DNA from: Planctomycetia bacterium | GTDB lineage: Bacteria > Planctomycetota > Planctomycetia > Pirellulales > UBA1268 | Length of the DNA stretch: 39,562 nucleotides | Reading direction: 5' to 3' | Assembly (NCBI GenBank): GCA_021414115.1 | Contig: JAIOPD010000024.1 | Location: 1-39,562 of the forward strand | Shown: positions 1 through 9,163 of the stretch, one piece after another | Layout of the letters: each line of letters begins with the position of its first letter | How positions within the stretch are numbered: the stretch's first letter is position 1 | Notes under the pieces: generated by a model | What the model was told of the DNA's origin: nothing | The model's database searches: none | Seen by the model: only the letters and a program-made list of their open reading frames with translations | Made by a program: the position numbers and the translations under genes

Positions 1-36
1 AAATCGCCGAAGACGACGCGATTCCCGCGAGAGGCG

Positions 37-732
37 TCACCTCTTATACGACCTCTTTGGCTTTTTCGGTGCTTGACCCTCTTGGGCATCAGCGCCATCG
101 CCAGTCTCCTCGTACATGCCTTGGTTGACCCACACTTGAATTCCGATGTTGCCCTGCGCCGTGGGAGCCTCGCAGAACCCGTAATCAATTTTTGCACGCA
201 GCGTGGACAACGGCATCGATCCGGCGATCGCCTTCTCGCACCGCGACATCTCGGCACCGCCGAGTCGCCCGGCGAGCTGGATTTTCACGCCCTTCGCACC
301 CGCGTCCATCGTCGTGTCGAGAGCACGCTTGAGCGTTCGCCGAAACGCCGCACGCTTCGACAGCTGATCGGCGATATCCTCCGCGATCAACTGCGCCTGA
401 ATCTCGGGACGGCCAACCTCTTCAACCTTGAGGTTGACGCGGCGGCCGAGCAGTTCCTGGAGTTCGTCCTGCAGCCGATCGACCTCCTGCCCCTTGCGGC
501 CGATGATCACACCCGGACGAGCCGAGTGCAGGATCACCTTGACTTCGTCGCGAGTCCGCTCGATCTCGACCTTGGGAATAGCGGCGGCGCGGTACTTTGT
601 CTTGAGGAACTTCCGCACGCGAACGTCCTCGAGCAGGAGTACTTTGAACTCCTTCTTCGTGGCGTACCAGCGGCTCTTCCACGGCTCGGTGATTCCGGTG
701 CGGAAGCCGACGGGATGTACTTTTTGACCCAT
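37..732 (-). CDS. rpsC: 30S ribosomal protein S3
   Basis: This encodes S3, 231 aa, which sits in the 30S head at the mRNA entry channel. The N-terminus ([14 protein letters not shown]) is diagnostic, and a KH domain with its GRKG loop lies at about residues 78-81. The S3 C-terminal domain follows, then a Lys/Arg-rich tail; the total length is normal for the family. A strong Shine-Dalgarno (GAGGAAG) lies 5 nt before the ATG. It is the last gene of the S10 operon in this window, and rplP would be expected just beyond base 1. The gene is complete, and the stop at 37-39 leaves only 36 bases before the edge. Confidence 0.98.
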   Translation of the reverse strand: MGQKVHPVGFRTGITEPWKSRWYATKKEFKVLLLEDVRVRKFLKTKYRAAAIPKVEIERTRDEVKVILHSARPGVIIGRKGQEVDRLQDELQELLGRRVNLKVEEVGRPEIQAQLIAEDIADQLSKRAAFRRTLKRALDTTMDAGAKGVKIQLAGRLGGAEMSRCEKAIAGSMPLSTLRAKIDYGFCEAPTAQGNIGIQVWVNQGMYEETGDGADAQEGQAPKKPKRSYKR

Positions 733-742
733 GGTTACTTCC

Positions 743-1105
743 TCACTCTGCCGCTACTTGGCCGGTCGCCGACACCACCGTGTCGAGCGAGACCTTGATG
801 TGTGACATCCGACGCTTAATCCCGAACGCCATCCCGCGGGCCCGTGGGCGAATCCGCTTGAACATCGGCCCACCGTCGATCCGGGCGTCGATCACCACCA
901 GGTCGTCCACGCCGGGAGCCTGACGGTGTTCCGCATTGCCGAGGGCGCTTTTGATCACTTTTTCGAGCATCCGCGCGCCGCGGTGCGGCTGGAACCGGAG
1001 GATGTCGAGCGCCTCGTCCGCGAACTTTCCGCGGACAAGGTCCGCGAGCGCCCGCACTTTGCGAGGGCTGATCCGGGCGTATTTGTGGGTGGCTGTGTAG
1101 GGCAT
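743..1105 (-). CDS. rplV: 50S ribosomal protein L22
   Basis: This encodes L22, 120 aa, which lines the peptide exit tunnel. Visible family features are the N-terminal ARISPRKVRALADLVRG segment, the central LEKVIKSALGNAEH helix, and the C-terminal beta-hairpin region rich in Arg (KRIRPRARGMAFGIKRR), which reaches into the tunnel. AAGGTG lies 4 nt before the ATG. The gene ends 10 nt before rpsC, the usual S19-L22-S3 order. Confidence 0.98.
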   Translation of the reverse strand: MPYTATHKYARISPRKVRALADLVRGKFADEALDILRFQPHRGARMLEKVIKSALGNAEHRQAPGVDDLVVIDARIDGGPMFKRIRPRARGMAFGIKRRMSHIKVSLDTVVSATGQVAAE

Positions 1106-1127
1106 GAATCACCTTGGTCACCACGGG

Positions 1128-1415
1128 CTACTTGCCTGCGGGAGCCGCCTCCTTCACCTTGCCGCCGTGCCCGCGGAACGTCCGCGTCGGCGAGAACTCA
1201 CCGAGCTTATGACCGACCATGTCTTCGCTGATCATCACCTTCACGTGCTGCTTCCCGTTGTGCACCATGAACGTGAGCCCGATGAACTCGGGAACGATCG
1301 TGCACGAACGCGACCAGGTCTTGATCGGGTCGCGCTTGCCGCTGGCAAGCTGCGCCTCGACCTTCTCGAACACGCGAGGGTCGACGTACGGCCCCTTTTT
1401 TGCACTGCGTCCCAT
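1128..1415 (-). CDS. rpsS: 30S ribosomal protein S19
   Basis: This encodes S19, 95 aa, a 30S head protein near the A-site finger. The start [15 protein letters not shown] and the body motifs ([45 protein letters not shown]) match the family throughout. GAGGT lies 5 nt before the ATG. It is separated from rplB by 3 nt and from rplV by 22 nt. Confidence 0.98.
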   Translation of the reverse strand: MGRSAKKGPYVDPRVFEKVEAQLASGKRDPIKTWSRSCTIVPEFIGLTFMVHNGKQHVKVMISEDMVGHKLGEFSPTRTFRGHGGKVKEAAPAGK

Positions 1416-1418
1416 GGA

Positions 1419-2276
1419 TTACCTCAGCTTCAACTGGCCGTAACGGCGACTCTTCCGCCGACGAATGATTGCGGTGCTCGACGACTTGCGGGGCTTCCGC
1501 GTTCCACCGCCCTTTGCGCTCTTTCCCGTCGGGCTGACGGGATGCCGACCGCCCTTGGTGCGGCCTTCACCACCGCCGTGGGGATGATCGATGGGATTCA
1601 TCGCCGTGCCGCGAACGTGCGGGCGAATGCCCATCCATCGCGACCGACCCGCCTTCCCCAAGCGGACGTTCATGTGCTCAGAGTTGCCGATGGCACCGAT
1701 CGTCGCCCGACAGGCAGCCGGCACACGGCGGATTTCACCGGACGGCAGCGTGATCTGGGCCCACTGCGCCTCGCGGGCGACCAACACGGCCGATGAACCT
1801 GCGGAACGGCACAACCGGCCGCCGCGGCCTGCCTGCAACTCGATGTTGTGGATCTGCATACCCAGCGGTATCGCCGACATCGGCAGGCAGTTGCCCACTT
1901 CCGGTGGCGACGACTCGCCGCTCATCAGCGATGCCCCGACCACGAGCCCTTCGGGCGCCAAGATGAACCGCTTCTCGCCGTCGGCATAATGCACGAGGGC
2001 GACCCGGCAGGTGCGATTTGGATCGTATTGAATCGAGTGCACCTTGCCCGGCACGCCGTCCTTGTTGCGCCGGAAGTCGATCAGCCGGTAATGCTGCATG
2101 TGACCGCCGCCACGGTGCCGCGCGGTGATCTTGCCTTGATTGTTGCGGCCGCCCTTCTTGTGCTTGCGGACGCGCAGCCCCTTCGGCGCACCGGCACCCG
2201 GCGTCAGTTCGGCAAAGTCTGAAACGCTCGCGCCGCGGCGACCGGGACTCGTCGGGTTGTAACTGCGGATGCCCAT
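1419..2276 (-). CDS. rplB: 50S ribosomal protein L2
   Basis: This encodes L2, 285 aa, which is needed for subunit association and lies near the peptidyl transferase centre. The N-terminal part has the conserved [15 protein letters not shown] stretch. The C-terminal part has [19 protein letters not shown], including the conserved His of the peptidyl-transferase-proximal loop, followed by a basic tail. The length is slightly above the usual 274-277 aa. No strong Shine-Dalgarno precedes the ATG, so translation may be coupled to rplW, which ends 37 nt upstream. Confidence 0.98.
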   Translation of the reverse strand: MGIRSYNPTSPGRRGASVSDFAELTPGAGAPKGLRVRKHKKGGRNNQGKITARHRGGGHMQHYRLIDFRRNKDGVPGKVHSIQYDPNRTCRVALVHYADGEKRFILAPEGLVVGASLMSGESSPPEVGNCLPMSAIPLGMQIHNIELQAGRGGRLCRSAGSSAVLVAREAQWAQITLPSGEIRRVPAACRATIGAIGNSEHMNVRLGKAGRSRWMGIRPHVRGTAMNPIDHPHGGGEGRTKGGRHPVSPTGKSAKGGGTRKPRKSSSTAIIRRRKSRRYGQLKLR

Positions 2277-2313
2277 GGGATCGTGTCGTGCTCGGGGAGT
2301 GCTGTGCTGCGAT

Positions 2314-2634
2314 TTAGAACAGGTTGATCTTGAACTCGGGCTTGAGCGTCACGATGGCTTTCTTCCAGGCCTTCGTGCTCGTACGGCGGACTCGGCTGCG
2401 ACGCATCTTGCCGACGCGATTCTGCACGGCCACCTTTTCAACCCTGACGTTGAACATCTCTTCCACGGCGCGACGGATGTCAGCCTTATTGGCTTCACCG
2501 ACGACCTCGAAGGAATAGGCGTTGTGCCGATTCGCACGATGCATGCCCTTCTCGGTGACGAGCGGCCGCAGAATCACCTGATGCGGAGCCAGGCGTGGCG
2601 AGAAAGCAGGGAGGGGAGCGACGGGCACAGACAT
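2314..2634 (-). CDS. rplW: 50S ribosomal protein L23
   Basis: This encodes L23, 106 aa, at the exit-tunnel rim, where trigger factor and SRP dock. The core [13 protein letters not shown] and [17 protein letters not shown] is typical. The first 15 or so residues ([11 protein letters not shown]...) form a short Pro-rich extension absent from the shortest family members. The start lies 3 nt after the rplD stop, with AAGGAG inside the last rplD codons about 12 nt upstream, suggesting coupling. Confidence 0.96.
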   Translation of the reverse strand: MSVPVAPLPAFSPRLAPHQVILRPLVTEKGMHRANRHNAYSFEVVGEANKADIRRAVEEMFNVRVEKVAVQNRVGKMRRSRVRRTSTKAWKKAIVTLKPEFKINLF

Positions 2635-2637
2635 GGC

Positions 2638-3366
2638 CTACTTCGTCTCCTTTTTCGAGGAACTGGCGGGCGACTTCTTCGCCCCGGCCTTGACTGGCTT
2701 GGCAGCAGCCTTCTTCTTCGAACCGGCGGCAGGCTTGTTGGCCGCCACGGCAGAGGCCCGAAAGGCATCGATGGCCGCCGTCGTCATCACGATCGACCGC
2801 GGACGCAGGATCGACCAGGCATTGAGTTCGGCTACCGGAGCCACCGAAACTCCGTCAATGTTGCGAGCGCTCTTCCAGAAGTTGGCGTCGTGCTTCTCAG
2901 GGGCGACGAGCACCGTCTTCTCCCCGAGCCCGAGCTTCTTAAGCATGCTGGCCACGATCGCGGTCTTGGGAGCAGCAACAGAGATCGAGTCGATGAGCTT
3001 GACTTCGTCGTCGGCAAGCCGCGACGCGAGCGCCATCCGCGTCGCCTGCTGCAGGGCCTTGCGCGGCATCCGCCAGCCGAAGTCGCGGGGCCGCTTGGCG
3101 AAGATATGACCGCCGCCACGCCGCGTGCCGCTGCGCCTCGCTCCGGCACGGGCGTTGCCCGTGCCCTTCTGCTTGTAAAGCTTGCGGGTCGATCCGGCAA
3201 CCTCGCCGCGAGTCTTCGTCTTCTGCGTGCCCTGCCGCTGATTTGCCTGGTACATCACGACGGCGTCGTGCAGCAGTTGCTTGCTGACGCGAGGGGCAAT
3301 GTCTGCGGGATCGATCTCGTACGAGCCGACCTGCTTGCCGGAAATGTCATAGACGGCGAGGTTCAC
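2638..3366 (-). CDS. rplD: 50S ribosomal protein L4
   Basis: This encodes L4, 242 aa, whose extended loop lines the exit tunnel. The start is a GTG overlapping the rplC stop (GTGA), giving a mature N-terminus MNLAVYDISGKQVG. The loop region is conserved (TRGEVAGSTRKLYKQKGTG, then ARAGARRSGTRRGGG). After the normal end of the fold there is an extra Ala/Lys-rich tail of about 38 residues (AAGSKKKAAAKPVKAGAKK and on), so the protein is longer than the roughly 200-210 aa norm. In enterobacteria L4 also represses the S10 operon; whether it does so here is unknown. Confidence 0.97.
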   Translation of the reverse strand: MNLAVYDISGKQVGSYEIDPADIAPRVSKQLLHDAVVMYQANQRQGTQKTKTRGEVAGSTRKLYKQKGTGNARAGARRSGTRRGGGHIFAKRPRDFGWRMPRKALQQATRMALASRLADDEVKLIDSISVAAPKTAIVASMLKKLGLGEKTVLVAPEKHDANFWKSARNIDGVSVAPVAELNAWSILRPRSIVMTTAAIDAFRASAVAANKPAAGSKKKAAAKPVKAGAKKSPASSSKKETK

Positions 3367-4136
3367 TTGCCACCAGCCTTCTTCTTGCCGGCCGTAGCCG
3401 CGGGGGCACCGACCTTGCGGATCTTGTTGGTCTGCATCACGGTTACATACGAGCCATTCGGCCCCGGAACGGCGCCGCGAATGAGGAGCAGGTTTTGCTC
3501 CTTGTCGATGCGGACGAGCTTCACATTCCGCATCGTCGAACGCTCGTTGCCGTAGCGGCCGGCCATCCGCTTGCCTTTGAACACGCGGCCCGGCGAGGTG
3601 TTCATCCCGGTACCACCCTGGTGGCGATGAACCTTCTTCACGCCGTGGCTGGCACGCTGCCCCTTGAAGCCATGACGCTTCATGACGCCGGCGGTACCGC
3701 GGCCCTTGGTGGTTCCCGTGACGTCGACGAACTCGACGCCCTCGAAGACATCGACCGTCAACACCTGGCCGACTTCGGCACCCTCGTACGTGCCGCGGAG
3801 CTCGCGAACAAAACGCTTCGGCTCGCAATCGGCCTTGGCAACGACCGGCACACCGCCCTCGGCCCGACGCTTGGCCCGGCGACTGTCGAGTTTGGCGACC
3901 TGGCCGCGAATGCTTTTGCTGGCCAGCCGACGGGGCTTGTCGAGAAACCCGATCTGCACGGCCGCATAGCCGTCGCGATCAGCCGAGCGAACGGTCATCA
4001 CGGGACAAGGACCGGCTTCGATGACGGTAACAGGAACCACGGTGCCATTGGCGTCGAAAATCTGGGTCATGCCGACTTTGCGACCCAGCAGGCCCTTGCG
4101 GCCCTTTTTCTCGATTGTTTTCGTCGATGCAGCCAT
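3363..4136 (-). CDS. rplC: 50S ribosomal protein L3
   Basis: This encodes L3, 257 aa, an early 50S assembly protein. The signature LLGRKVGMTQIFDANG lies near the N-terminus, and the family body motifs (TKGRGTAGVMKRHGFKGQ and SHGVKKVHRHQGGTGM) follow. The reading frame continues upstream to about 4208. The ATG at 4136 was chosen because the preceding 24 residues (MRGTAPRWPPVAV...) do not look like L3. The N-terminal MAASTKTIEKKGRK and the C-terminal ATAGKKKAGGK are basic extensions. A GGAGG lies 22 nt upstream, too far for ideal spacing. The 3' end overlaps rplD. Confidence 0.96.
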   Translation of the reverse strand: MAASTKTIEKKGRKGLLGRKVGMTQIFDANGTVVPVTVIEAGPCPVMTVRSADRDGYAAVQIGFLDKPRRLASKSIRGQVAKLDSRRAKRRAEGGVPVVAKADCEPKRFVRELRGTYEGAEVGQVLTVDVFEGVEFVDVTGTTKGRGTAGVMKRHGFKGQRASHGVKKVHRHQGGTGMNTSPGRVFKGKRMAGRYGNERSTMRNVKLVRIDKEQNLLLIRGAVPGPNGSYVTVMQTNKIRKVGAPAATAGKKKAGGK

Positions 4137-4352
4137 GTTGATCGCCGTCGCGACACGACCTCCACCCGATACCGCCACTGGCGGCCACCGTGGTGCCGTG
4201 CCTCGCATTCACGCTCGAAGCCGTTGGCTGCGGGAGCACCGAGGACATTCGTCCCCGACCTTACCCGCAACGCCTTCCAAGCATGCCGTGTCGTGCGCTC
4301 CTGTGATGAATCCTTGTGTCACGAACCCGTCGCGGCCGTTGCCCGACGGAAA
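4137..4352 (-). other. Long rpsJ-rplC intercistronic gap
   Basis: These 216 nt separate rpsJ from rplC, where S10 operons usually have tens of bases or fewer. No convincing gene is present. On the transcribed strand there are several GC-rich stem-forming stretches (for example GGCCGCCAGTGGCGG near the rplC end) and no T-tract. It could be an untranslated control element, an internal promoter, or neutral spacer. Nothing further can be assigned by eye. Confidence 0.5.
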
Positions 4353-4679
4353 CTATCTCGATGAGGCCTTGATCTTGATATCGACGCCAGCGGGGAGACT
4401 CAACTTGTTGAGCGCTTCGATCGTCTTGGCCGTGGCCTGGACGATGTCGATCACCCGTTTGTGCGTCCGAATCTCGTACTGCTGACGGGCCTTCTTGTCG
4501 ATGTGGGGGCTGGAAAGCACGGTGTACCGCTCAATCCGCGTGGGCAGGGGAATGGGGCCGTGCACCTCGGAATTGGTTCGCTTGGCCGTATCCACGATCT
4601 CCGCCGCGCTCTGGTCGAGCACGGCATGGTCGTAGGCCTCCATGCGAATGCGGATGATCTCTTGTGTCGGACCGGCCAC
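4353..4679 (-). CDS. rpsJ: 30S ribosomal protein S10
   Basis: This encodes S10 (NusE), 108 aa, a 30S head protein that also takes part in transcription antitermination. The typical core ([46 protein letters not shown]) and the C-terminal PAGVDIKIK are seen. The start is the GTG at 4679, with GGAG spaced 7 nt away, giving [12 protein letters not shown]. The frame is open further upstream, but those residues are not S10-like. It is the first gene of the S10 operon, with a consensus-like promoter about 170-195 bp upstream. Confidence 0.97.
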   Translation of the reverse strand: MAGPTQEIIRIRMEAYDHAVLDQSAAEIVDTAKRTNSEVHGPIPLPTRIERYTVLSSPHIDKKARQQYEIRTHKRVIDIVQATAKTIEALNKLSLPAGVDIKIKASSR

Positions 4680-4846
4680 GTGGCAACTCCAATGAATCCA
4701 AACGACGACAACGAACCGGAAGTCCGCCGACCGCACATCGCAAGCGGCACGGATGCCACAAGCGCCTGAAAAACCCTGGGAAAGGGCTTCTCGCGACGTC
4801 ATTCTCCTGCCGGGGGGGCCGGGACATCGCAGCGGACGAGCCACGA

Positions 4847-4875
4847 AATCTAAAGTCGCTCCGGGTCACTGTCAA
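4847..4875 (-). promoter_or_regulatory. Sigma-70-type promoter of the S10 operon
   Basis: Read on the minus strand, a perfect -35 hexamer TTGACA (4870-4875) is followed after exactly 17 bp by TAGATT (4847-4852; 4 of 6 matches to TATAAT). Transcription would start near 4840, leaving a leader of about 160 nt before the rpsJ GTG. The 340-bp stretch 4680-5019 holds this promoter and the hairpin 3' of fusA, and no gene was seen in it. Confidence 0.65.
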
Positions 4876-4990
4876 CACACGGGATTTTTTGCCGTGCTGG
4901 ACGACAAGTCTGTTCGGCTCCAGCGGGAATGACGGTCCGAGCCGCTCCTGCCGCCTGCAGGCCGAACGCCATGAGGCTCGCCCCGCGTTT

Positions 4991-5017
4991 GGCGAGGGGC
5001 CGTCCGTGCCCCTCGCC
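4991..5017 (-). terminator. Hairpin just after fusA
   Basis: A perfect 10-bp inverted repeat (GGCGAGGGGC / GCCCCTCGCC) with a 7-nt loop lies 2 nt beyond the fusA stop codon. No U-tract follows on the transcribed strand, so it may act as an RNA 3'-end stabiliser or a U-less terminator. Its position between two transcription units supports a 3'-end role. Confidence 0.5.
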
Positions 5018-5019
5018 TC

Positions 5020-7119
5020 CTACATGAACGCCTCGGCCGTGTCCGCCGGAGCGGGCCCGTATTTCAGCGGGGCCATCGTGAAGCTCGCCCGGCCCTGGCT
5101 CACGCTTCGCACCGCCGCCGAATAGCCGAACATGCTTGCCAGCGGCGCCTCCGCCGTGAGCACCGTCGCCGGCCCGCGGATCTCCGTGGCCGTGATGATC
5201 GCCCGCCGCTGCTGGAGATCGTTGATCACGTCGCCGAGATGATCCTCCGGCACGCTCACCTCCACCCGCATCACGGGCTCGAGGAGCACCGTGCCCGCGG
5301 CGTTGAGCATGTTTTCAATCGCGTCGGCCGCGGCGATCCGAATCGCCACGTCGCCCGGCAGCGGCTCGGGGATCGGGCTCTCGAGCACCGTGATCCGCAC
5401 GCCCCACAGGGGACAGCCCTTGAGCCCGCCCCGTTCGGCACTCTCGCGGACCGACTGCGTCATCGTGGCCGCGATCGCCGCCAGGGCCTCGTGCTCCGGA
5501 AACCAGCCCTGCTCGACCGTCACCGGCGCCTGCTCGGTCGTCGGCTCGGCCTTGAGCGTGACCGTGGCCATGAGCGTCTGGCCCGCAACCTGCCGGTTCG
5601 ATTCGCCGCTCACCGTCACGGCCTTGCCGAGCGTTTCCTTGTAGCTCACCCGCGGCTTGTGCACGCGGCACTTGAGGTTGAAATCCCGCTCCAGCCGGTG
5701 TCGGATCACCTCCAGATGGAGCTCGCCCATGCCCGAGATCAAGGTCTGCCCCGTCTCCTCGCTCTCGATCGCCCGGAAGGTCGGATCCTGCCGCTTCATC
5801 ATCTCGAGCGTGTCGGCGAGCTTCTTCCGCTCCAGACTCGTGTCAGGCTCGATCGCCATCGAGATCACCGTCTCGGGAAACTGGATCGTCTCCAGCACGA
5901 TCGGCGCGGCGGCGTCGCAGAGGGTGTCGCCCGTGACGCTCGCCCGCGGGCCGATCACGCCCACGATGTCGCCGGCGAAGGCCTCCGGGATCTGCTCGCG
6001 GCGGTCGGCCTGCACGTGCCAGAGCTGGGCGATGTTTTCCTTCTTCTGCTTGAGCGGGTTCCAGGCCCGGCTCCCAGCCTTGAGCGTGCCGGAGTAGACG
6101 CGGACGAAGGAGAGATCGCCGTGCTTCTCCGCGATGATCTTGAACACGAGGCCGCAGAACGGCTCCTTCGGGTCGGCCTTCCGCGTGATCGTGGTGGGCG
6201 TCTTCGTGGCCGGGTCGAGGCCCTCCACCGGCGGCACGTCGGCGGGGCTCGGCAGATACCAGGCCACGGCGTCGAGCACCGGCTGCACGCCGATGCAGTC
6301 GAGGGCGGATCCCGCCAGGATCGGCACCACCTTCCTCTGGATCGTCGCCTGACGGATCGCCTTCCGCATGAGGTCGGGCGGAATCGGCGCCTCGTTCATC
6401 GCCAGCTCCGCGATCTCGTCGGAGAAGTCGAAGAGCGTGGCGACGAGCTGCTCCCGGTAGAGCGCGGCCTCGTCGGCGAGGTCGTCGGGGATCGGCGAGG
6501 CCGTGATCGTTGTGAGCGCCTCGCCGCCGGCGAGCGACTCTTCCTTGGGCGGGAAGGTGAGGAGCTTCATCTCCACGAGATCGATGATGCCGCGGAAGGG
6601 GTTCTTCACGTGCGGCGGGCCGAGACCCTGCGGCAGGTGAAGGATCAGCGGCTTCGCGCCCAGCCGCTTCTCGATCTGGCCGACGGCGCCGAAGAAGTCG
6701 GCCCCCTCGCGGTCGAGCTTGTTGATGAGCGCGAGCCGAGGCACACCATACTTGTCGGCCTGCCGCCAGACCGTCTCGCTCTGGGCCTCGACGCCCTCGC
6801 GGGCACTGAACACCACCACCGCCCCGTCGAGCACGCGGAGGCTCCGCTCGACTTCGGCGGTAAAGTCCACGTGGCCCGGGGTGTCGATCAGGTTGACGGT
6901 CACGTCCTTCCACTGAAACGACACGGCCGCCGAGTAGATCGTGATCCCCCGCTCCTGCTCCTCGGGGTCGAAGTCGGTGATCGTGGTGCCGCGATCGACC
7001 TCGCCGAGCCGGTGGCTCGTCTTCGTGTAGAAGAGCAGCCGCTCGGTGAGCGTGGTCTTGCCCGCGTCAATGTGGGCGACGATGCCGATGTTGCGGATAC
7101 TTTCCAGGGATCGTTTCAT
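5020..7119 (-). CDS. fusA: Elongation factor G, divergent paralogue
   Basis: This is a translational GTPase of 699 aa with all five G motifs: AHIDAGKTT (15-23), RGITI (57-61), DTPGH (79-83), NKLD (133-136) and a GSALD box. Domain III (LISGMGELHLEVIRHRL), domain IV and the C-terminal domain V are present, so it is full length. The G-domain wording (TTITDFDPEEQERGITIYSAA, with NLIDTPGHVDFTAEVERSLRVLDG) is closer to my recollection of mitochondrial EFG2 and planctomycete/spirochaete EFG than to E. coli FusA. It stands apart from rpsL-rpsG-tuf. It may serve translocation or ribosome recycling, and which one cannot be told by eye. The ATG was chosen because the upstream frame encodes non-EF-G sequence. 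Confidence 0.93.
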   Translation of the reverse strand: MKRSLESIRNIGIVAHIDAGKTTLTERLLFYTKTSHRLGEVDRGTTITDFDPEEQERGITIYSAAVSFQWKDVTVNLIDTPGHVDFTAEVERSLRVLDGAVVVFSAREGVEAQSETVWRQADKYGVPRLALINKLDREGADFFGAVGQIEKRLGAKPLILHLPQGLGPPHVKNPFRGIIDLVEMKLLTFPPKEESLAGGEALTTITASPIPDDLADEAALYREQLVATLFDFSDEIAELAMNEAPIPPDLMRKAIRQATIQRKVVPILAGSALDCIGVQPVLDAVAWYLPSPADVPPVEGLDPATKTPTTITRKADPKEPFCGLVFKIIAEKHGDLSFVRVYSGTLKAGSRAWNPLKQKKENIAQLWHVQADRREQIPEAFAGDIVGVIGPRASVTGDTLCDAAAPIVLETIQFPETVISMAIEPDTSLERKKLADTLEMMKRQDPTFRAIESEETGQTLISGMGELHLEVIRHRLERDFNLKCRVHKPRVSYKETLGKAVTVSGESNRQVAGQTLMATVTLKAEPTTEQAPVTVEQGWFPEHEALAAIAATMTQSVRESAERGGLKGCPLWGVRITVLESPIPEPLPGDVAIRIAAADAIENMLNAAGTVLLEPVMRVEVSVPEDHLGDVINDLQQRRAIITATEIRGPATVLTAEAPLASMFGYSAAVRSVSQGRASFTMAPLKYGPAPADTAEAFM

Positions 7120-7303
7120 GGGCGGGTCACCGGAGGTTTCACGATGGTATCGCGGCTCAGGGCTGCCCATGCCCTCTCGCCGGACGTTCGCCTCAGCCCT
7201 CCAGGCTTCGGCTCTCTGCATGTCCGCTTCGCTCCGCCATCCTGGCTGCGCTCGCTTCCATAGCCCGCTCGAGGGCACGGGCAACCCCTCGCAGGAATCG
7301 TCA

Positions 7304-9163
7304 TCACATCCGCTCCACGGTGCCGATGCCGAGCAGGTCGAGGCCCTTGCGAAGCACGCGGCCGGTGAGATCGCAGAGGGCCAGGCGGCTGTCGCGTTCC
7401 GACCCTTCGGCCTTGAGCACCGGAAGCGCGTCGTAGAACGTCGAGTAGCAGCCGGCGAGGTCGTAGAGCCAGGCCGTGAGCACGTTGGGCCGCGAGTCGG
7501 TCTCGACGTCTTCGAGGGCTTCGCCGAAGCGGAGGAGCTCCAGGGCCAGGGCCCGCTCCTTCGGGTCTGATACGAGCACGCCGTTACGGGCATTTCGCAG
7601 GGCCTCGCGATCGACGCCCCCCTTCGTGAAGATGCCCTCCACGCGGGCCACGGCGTATTGCATGTAGGCCGCCGTGTTGCCCTTGAGCTCGAGCATCTTG
7701 TCGAAGCTGAACACATAATCGGTCGTGCGGTTCTGGCAGAGGTCGGCGTATTTGATGGCGCCGATGCCCACCGTCTCGGCCACGTGGCGGCGATCGTCGT
7801 CGTTCATCCCGGCGCGGCCTTCGTCGCCGCTGCCCACGATCGCCGCGGCCCGCTCCACGCCCTCGTCGAGCAGCGCCTCGAGGCCCACCGTGTCGCCGGC
7901 CCGCGTCTTGAACGGCCTGCCGTCCTCGCCGAGCACGGTGCCAAACGCGACGTGCACGAGATCCACGCCGGCGATGCCGTCCACGCCCCAGCGGCGGGCC
8001 GCCTCGAAGACCTGCTCGAAGTGGCCGCTCTGGCGATGATCGACCACGTAGAGAATCCGATCGGGCTTCCAGTGGGCGAGCCGCCACTGGATCGTGGCCA
8101 GGTCGGTCGTGGCGTAGAGGAACGCACCATCGGCTTTGCGGATCAGGAGCGGCGGATCGTCCTCGCCGCCGAGAAACACGCCGACCGCCCCCCTGCTCTC
8201 CCGGGCCAGCCCTCGGGCCATGAGATCGTCGACCACGCCGGCGAGCATCGGCTGGAAAAAACTCTCGCCGAGCGTGTGGTCGAAGATCACGTGCAGCCGC
8301 GCGTAGAGGCGGTCGATCTCCGCCCGGCAGACCGGCATGAACCGCTCCCAGAGCGCCCGGTTCTCGGGATCACCCTCGTGGAGCTTGGCCGTTTCGGCGA
8401 GCACTTCGCGGCCGGCGGCGGGATGCTTCGCGACAAGGGCCGCGGCAACCGGATCGGCTGCCAACTCGTCGGGCTTCGCATCGGCCACCTTCCGCACGAG
8501 CCGGTAGAGCCGGCCCAGTTCGGCCGTGGGATCGGCGGCGAAGCCCGCGTCGTCGCGGCAATGCTTCCAGCCCCAGAGGATCATCCCGAACTGCGTGCCC
8601 CAGTCGCCGAGGTGGTTGTCGGTGATCACGTGATGGCCACGGAACCGCAGGATGCGGGCGATCGCGTCGCCGATCACGGTCGAGCGGATATGCCCCACGT
8701 GCATCGGCTTGGCGACGTTGGGCGAACTGAAGTCGACGACCACCGTCCGCGGCAGAGCGACCGCCGCAACACCAAGCCGGTCGTCGGCCACCGCCCGCGT
8801 GACCGCGGCCGCGAGCGCCTCGTTCTTCACGCGGACATTGATGAAGCCCGGCCCGACCGGATCGCCGGGGGGCTCGAAGAGGTCGCTGAATCCCGGGGCG
8901 GCCTGGAGTCTGTGAATGATCTCGACCGCCACGTCCCGCGGCTTTTTCCCCGCCCGCTTGGCCAGGGCCATCGCCATCGTGCCGGAGTAGTCGCCAAACT
9001 TCGCGTCGGCCGTTTCGCGAACCTGCTCGAGCAGCCCGGGCATTTCGGCGGCGGAAATCGTCACGCCACCATCAGCCGCAAGGGACTCGAGCGTCGCGCG
9101 AAACGCCGCTCGCAGCGCGGACCGGAAGTTCACCCGGGCCGGTTGGCCATCCTCCGCCGTCAT
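7304..9163 (-). CDS. argS: Arginyl-tRNA synthetase
   Basis: This is a class I aminoacyl-tRNA synthetase of 619 aa that charges tRNA-Arg. Features in order are an N-terminal ArgRS tRNA-recognition domain (FGDYSGTMAMALAKR), the HIGH-type motif HVGH (155-158) inside SSPNVAKPMHVGHIRST, DNHLGDWGTQFG, the catalytic core (YATTDLATIQWRL, YVVDHRQSGHFEQVF), and a C-terminal DALR anticodon-binding domain. A canonical KMSKS is not obvious, as in many ArgRS. The ATG overlaps the rsfS stop by 4 nt (ATGA). The 184-bp gap to fusA holds no gene. Confidence 0.97.
   Translation of the reverse strand: MTAEDGQPARVNFRSALRAAFRATLESLAADGGVTISAAEMPGLLEQVRETADAKFGDYSGTMAMALAKRAGKKPRDVAVEIIHRLQAAPGFSDLFEPPGDPVGPGFINVRVKNEALAAAVTRAVADDRLGVAAVALPRTVVVDFSSPNVAKPMHVGHIRSTVIGDAIARILRFRGHHVITDNHLGDWGTQFGMILWGWKHCRDDAGFAADPTAELGRLYRLVRKVADAKPDELAADPVAAALVAKHPAAGREVLAETAKLHEGDPENRALWERFMPVCRAEIDRLYARLHVIFDHTLGESFFQPMLAGVVDDLMARGLARESRGAVGVFLGGEDDPPLLIRKADGAFLYATTDLATIQWRLAHWKPDRILYVVDHRQSGHFEQVFEAARRWGVDGIAGVDLVHVAFGTVLGEDGRPFKTRAGDTVGLEALLDEGVERAAAIVGSGDEGRAGMNDDDRRHVAETVGIGAIKYADLCQNRTTDYVFSFDKMLELKGNTAAYMQYAVARVEGIFTKGGVDREALRNARNGVLVSDPKERALALELLRFGEALEDVETDSRPNVLTAWLYDLAGCYSTFYDALPVLKAEGSERDSRLALCDLTGRVLRKGLDLLGIGTVERM

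Noticed and set aside
4260-4300. Seven-codon leader peptide ahead of rplC
   Set aside because: Its AGGAG is 13 nt from the ATG and the peptide has no regulatory residue run.
5239-7263. Long plus-strand open frame opposite fusA
   Set aside because: Its Arg/His/Leu-rich translation is typical of the antisense frame of a GC-rich gene, and fusA has all EF-G motifs.
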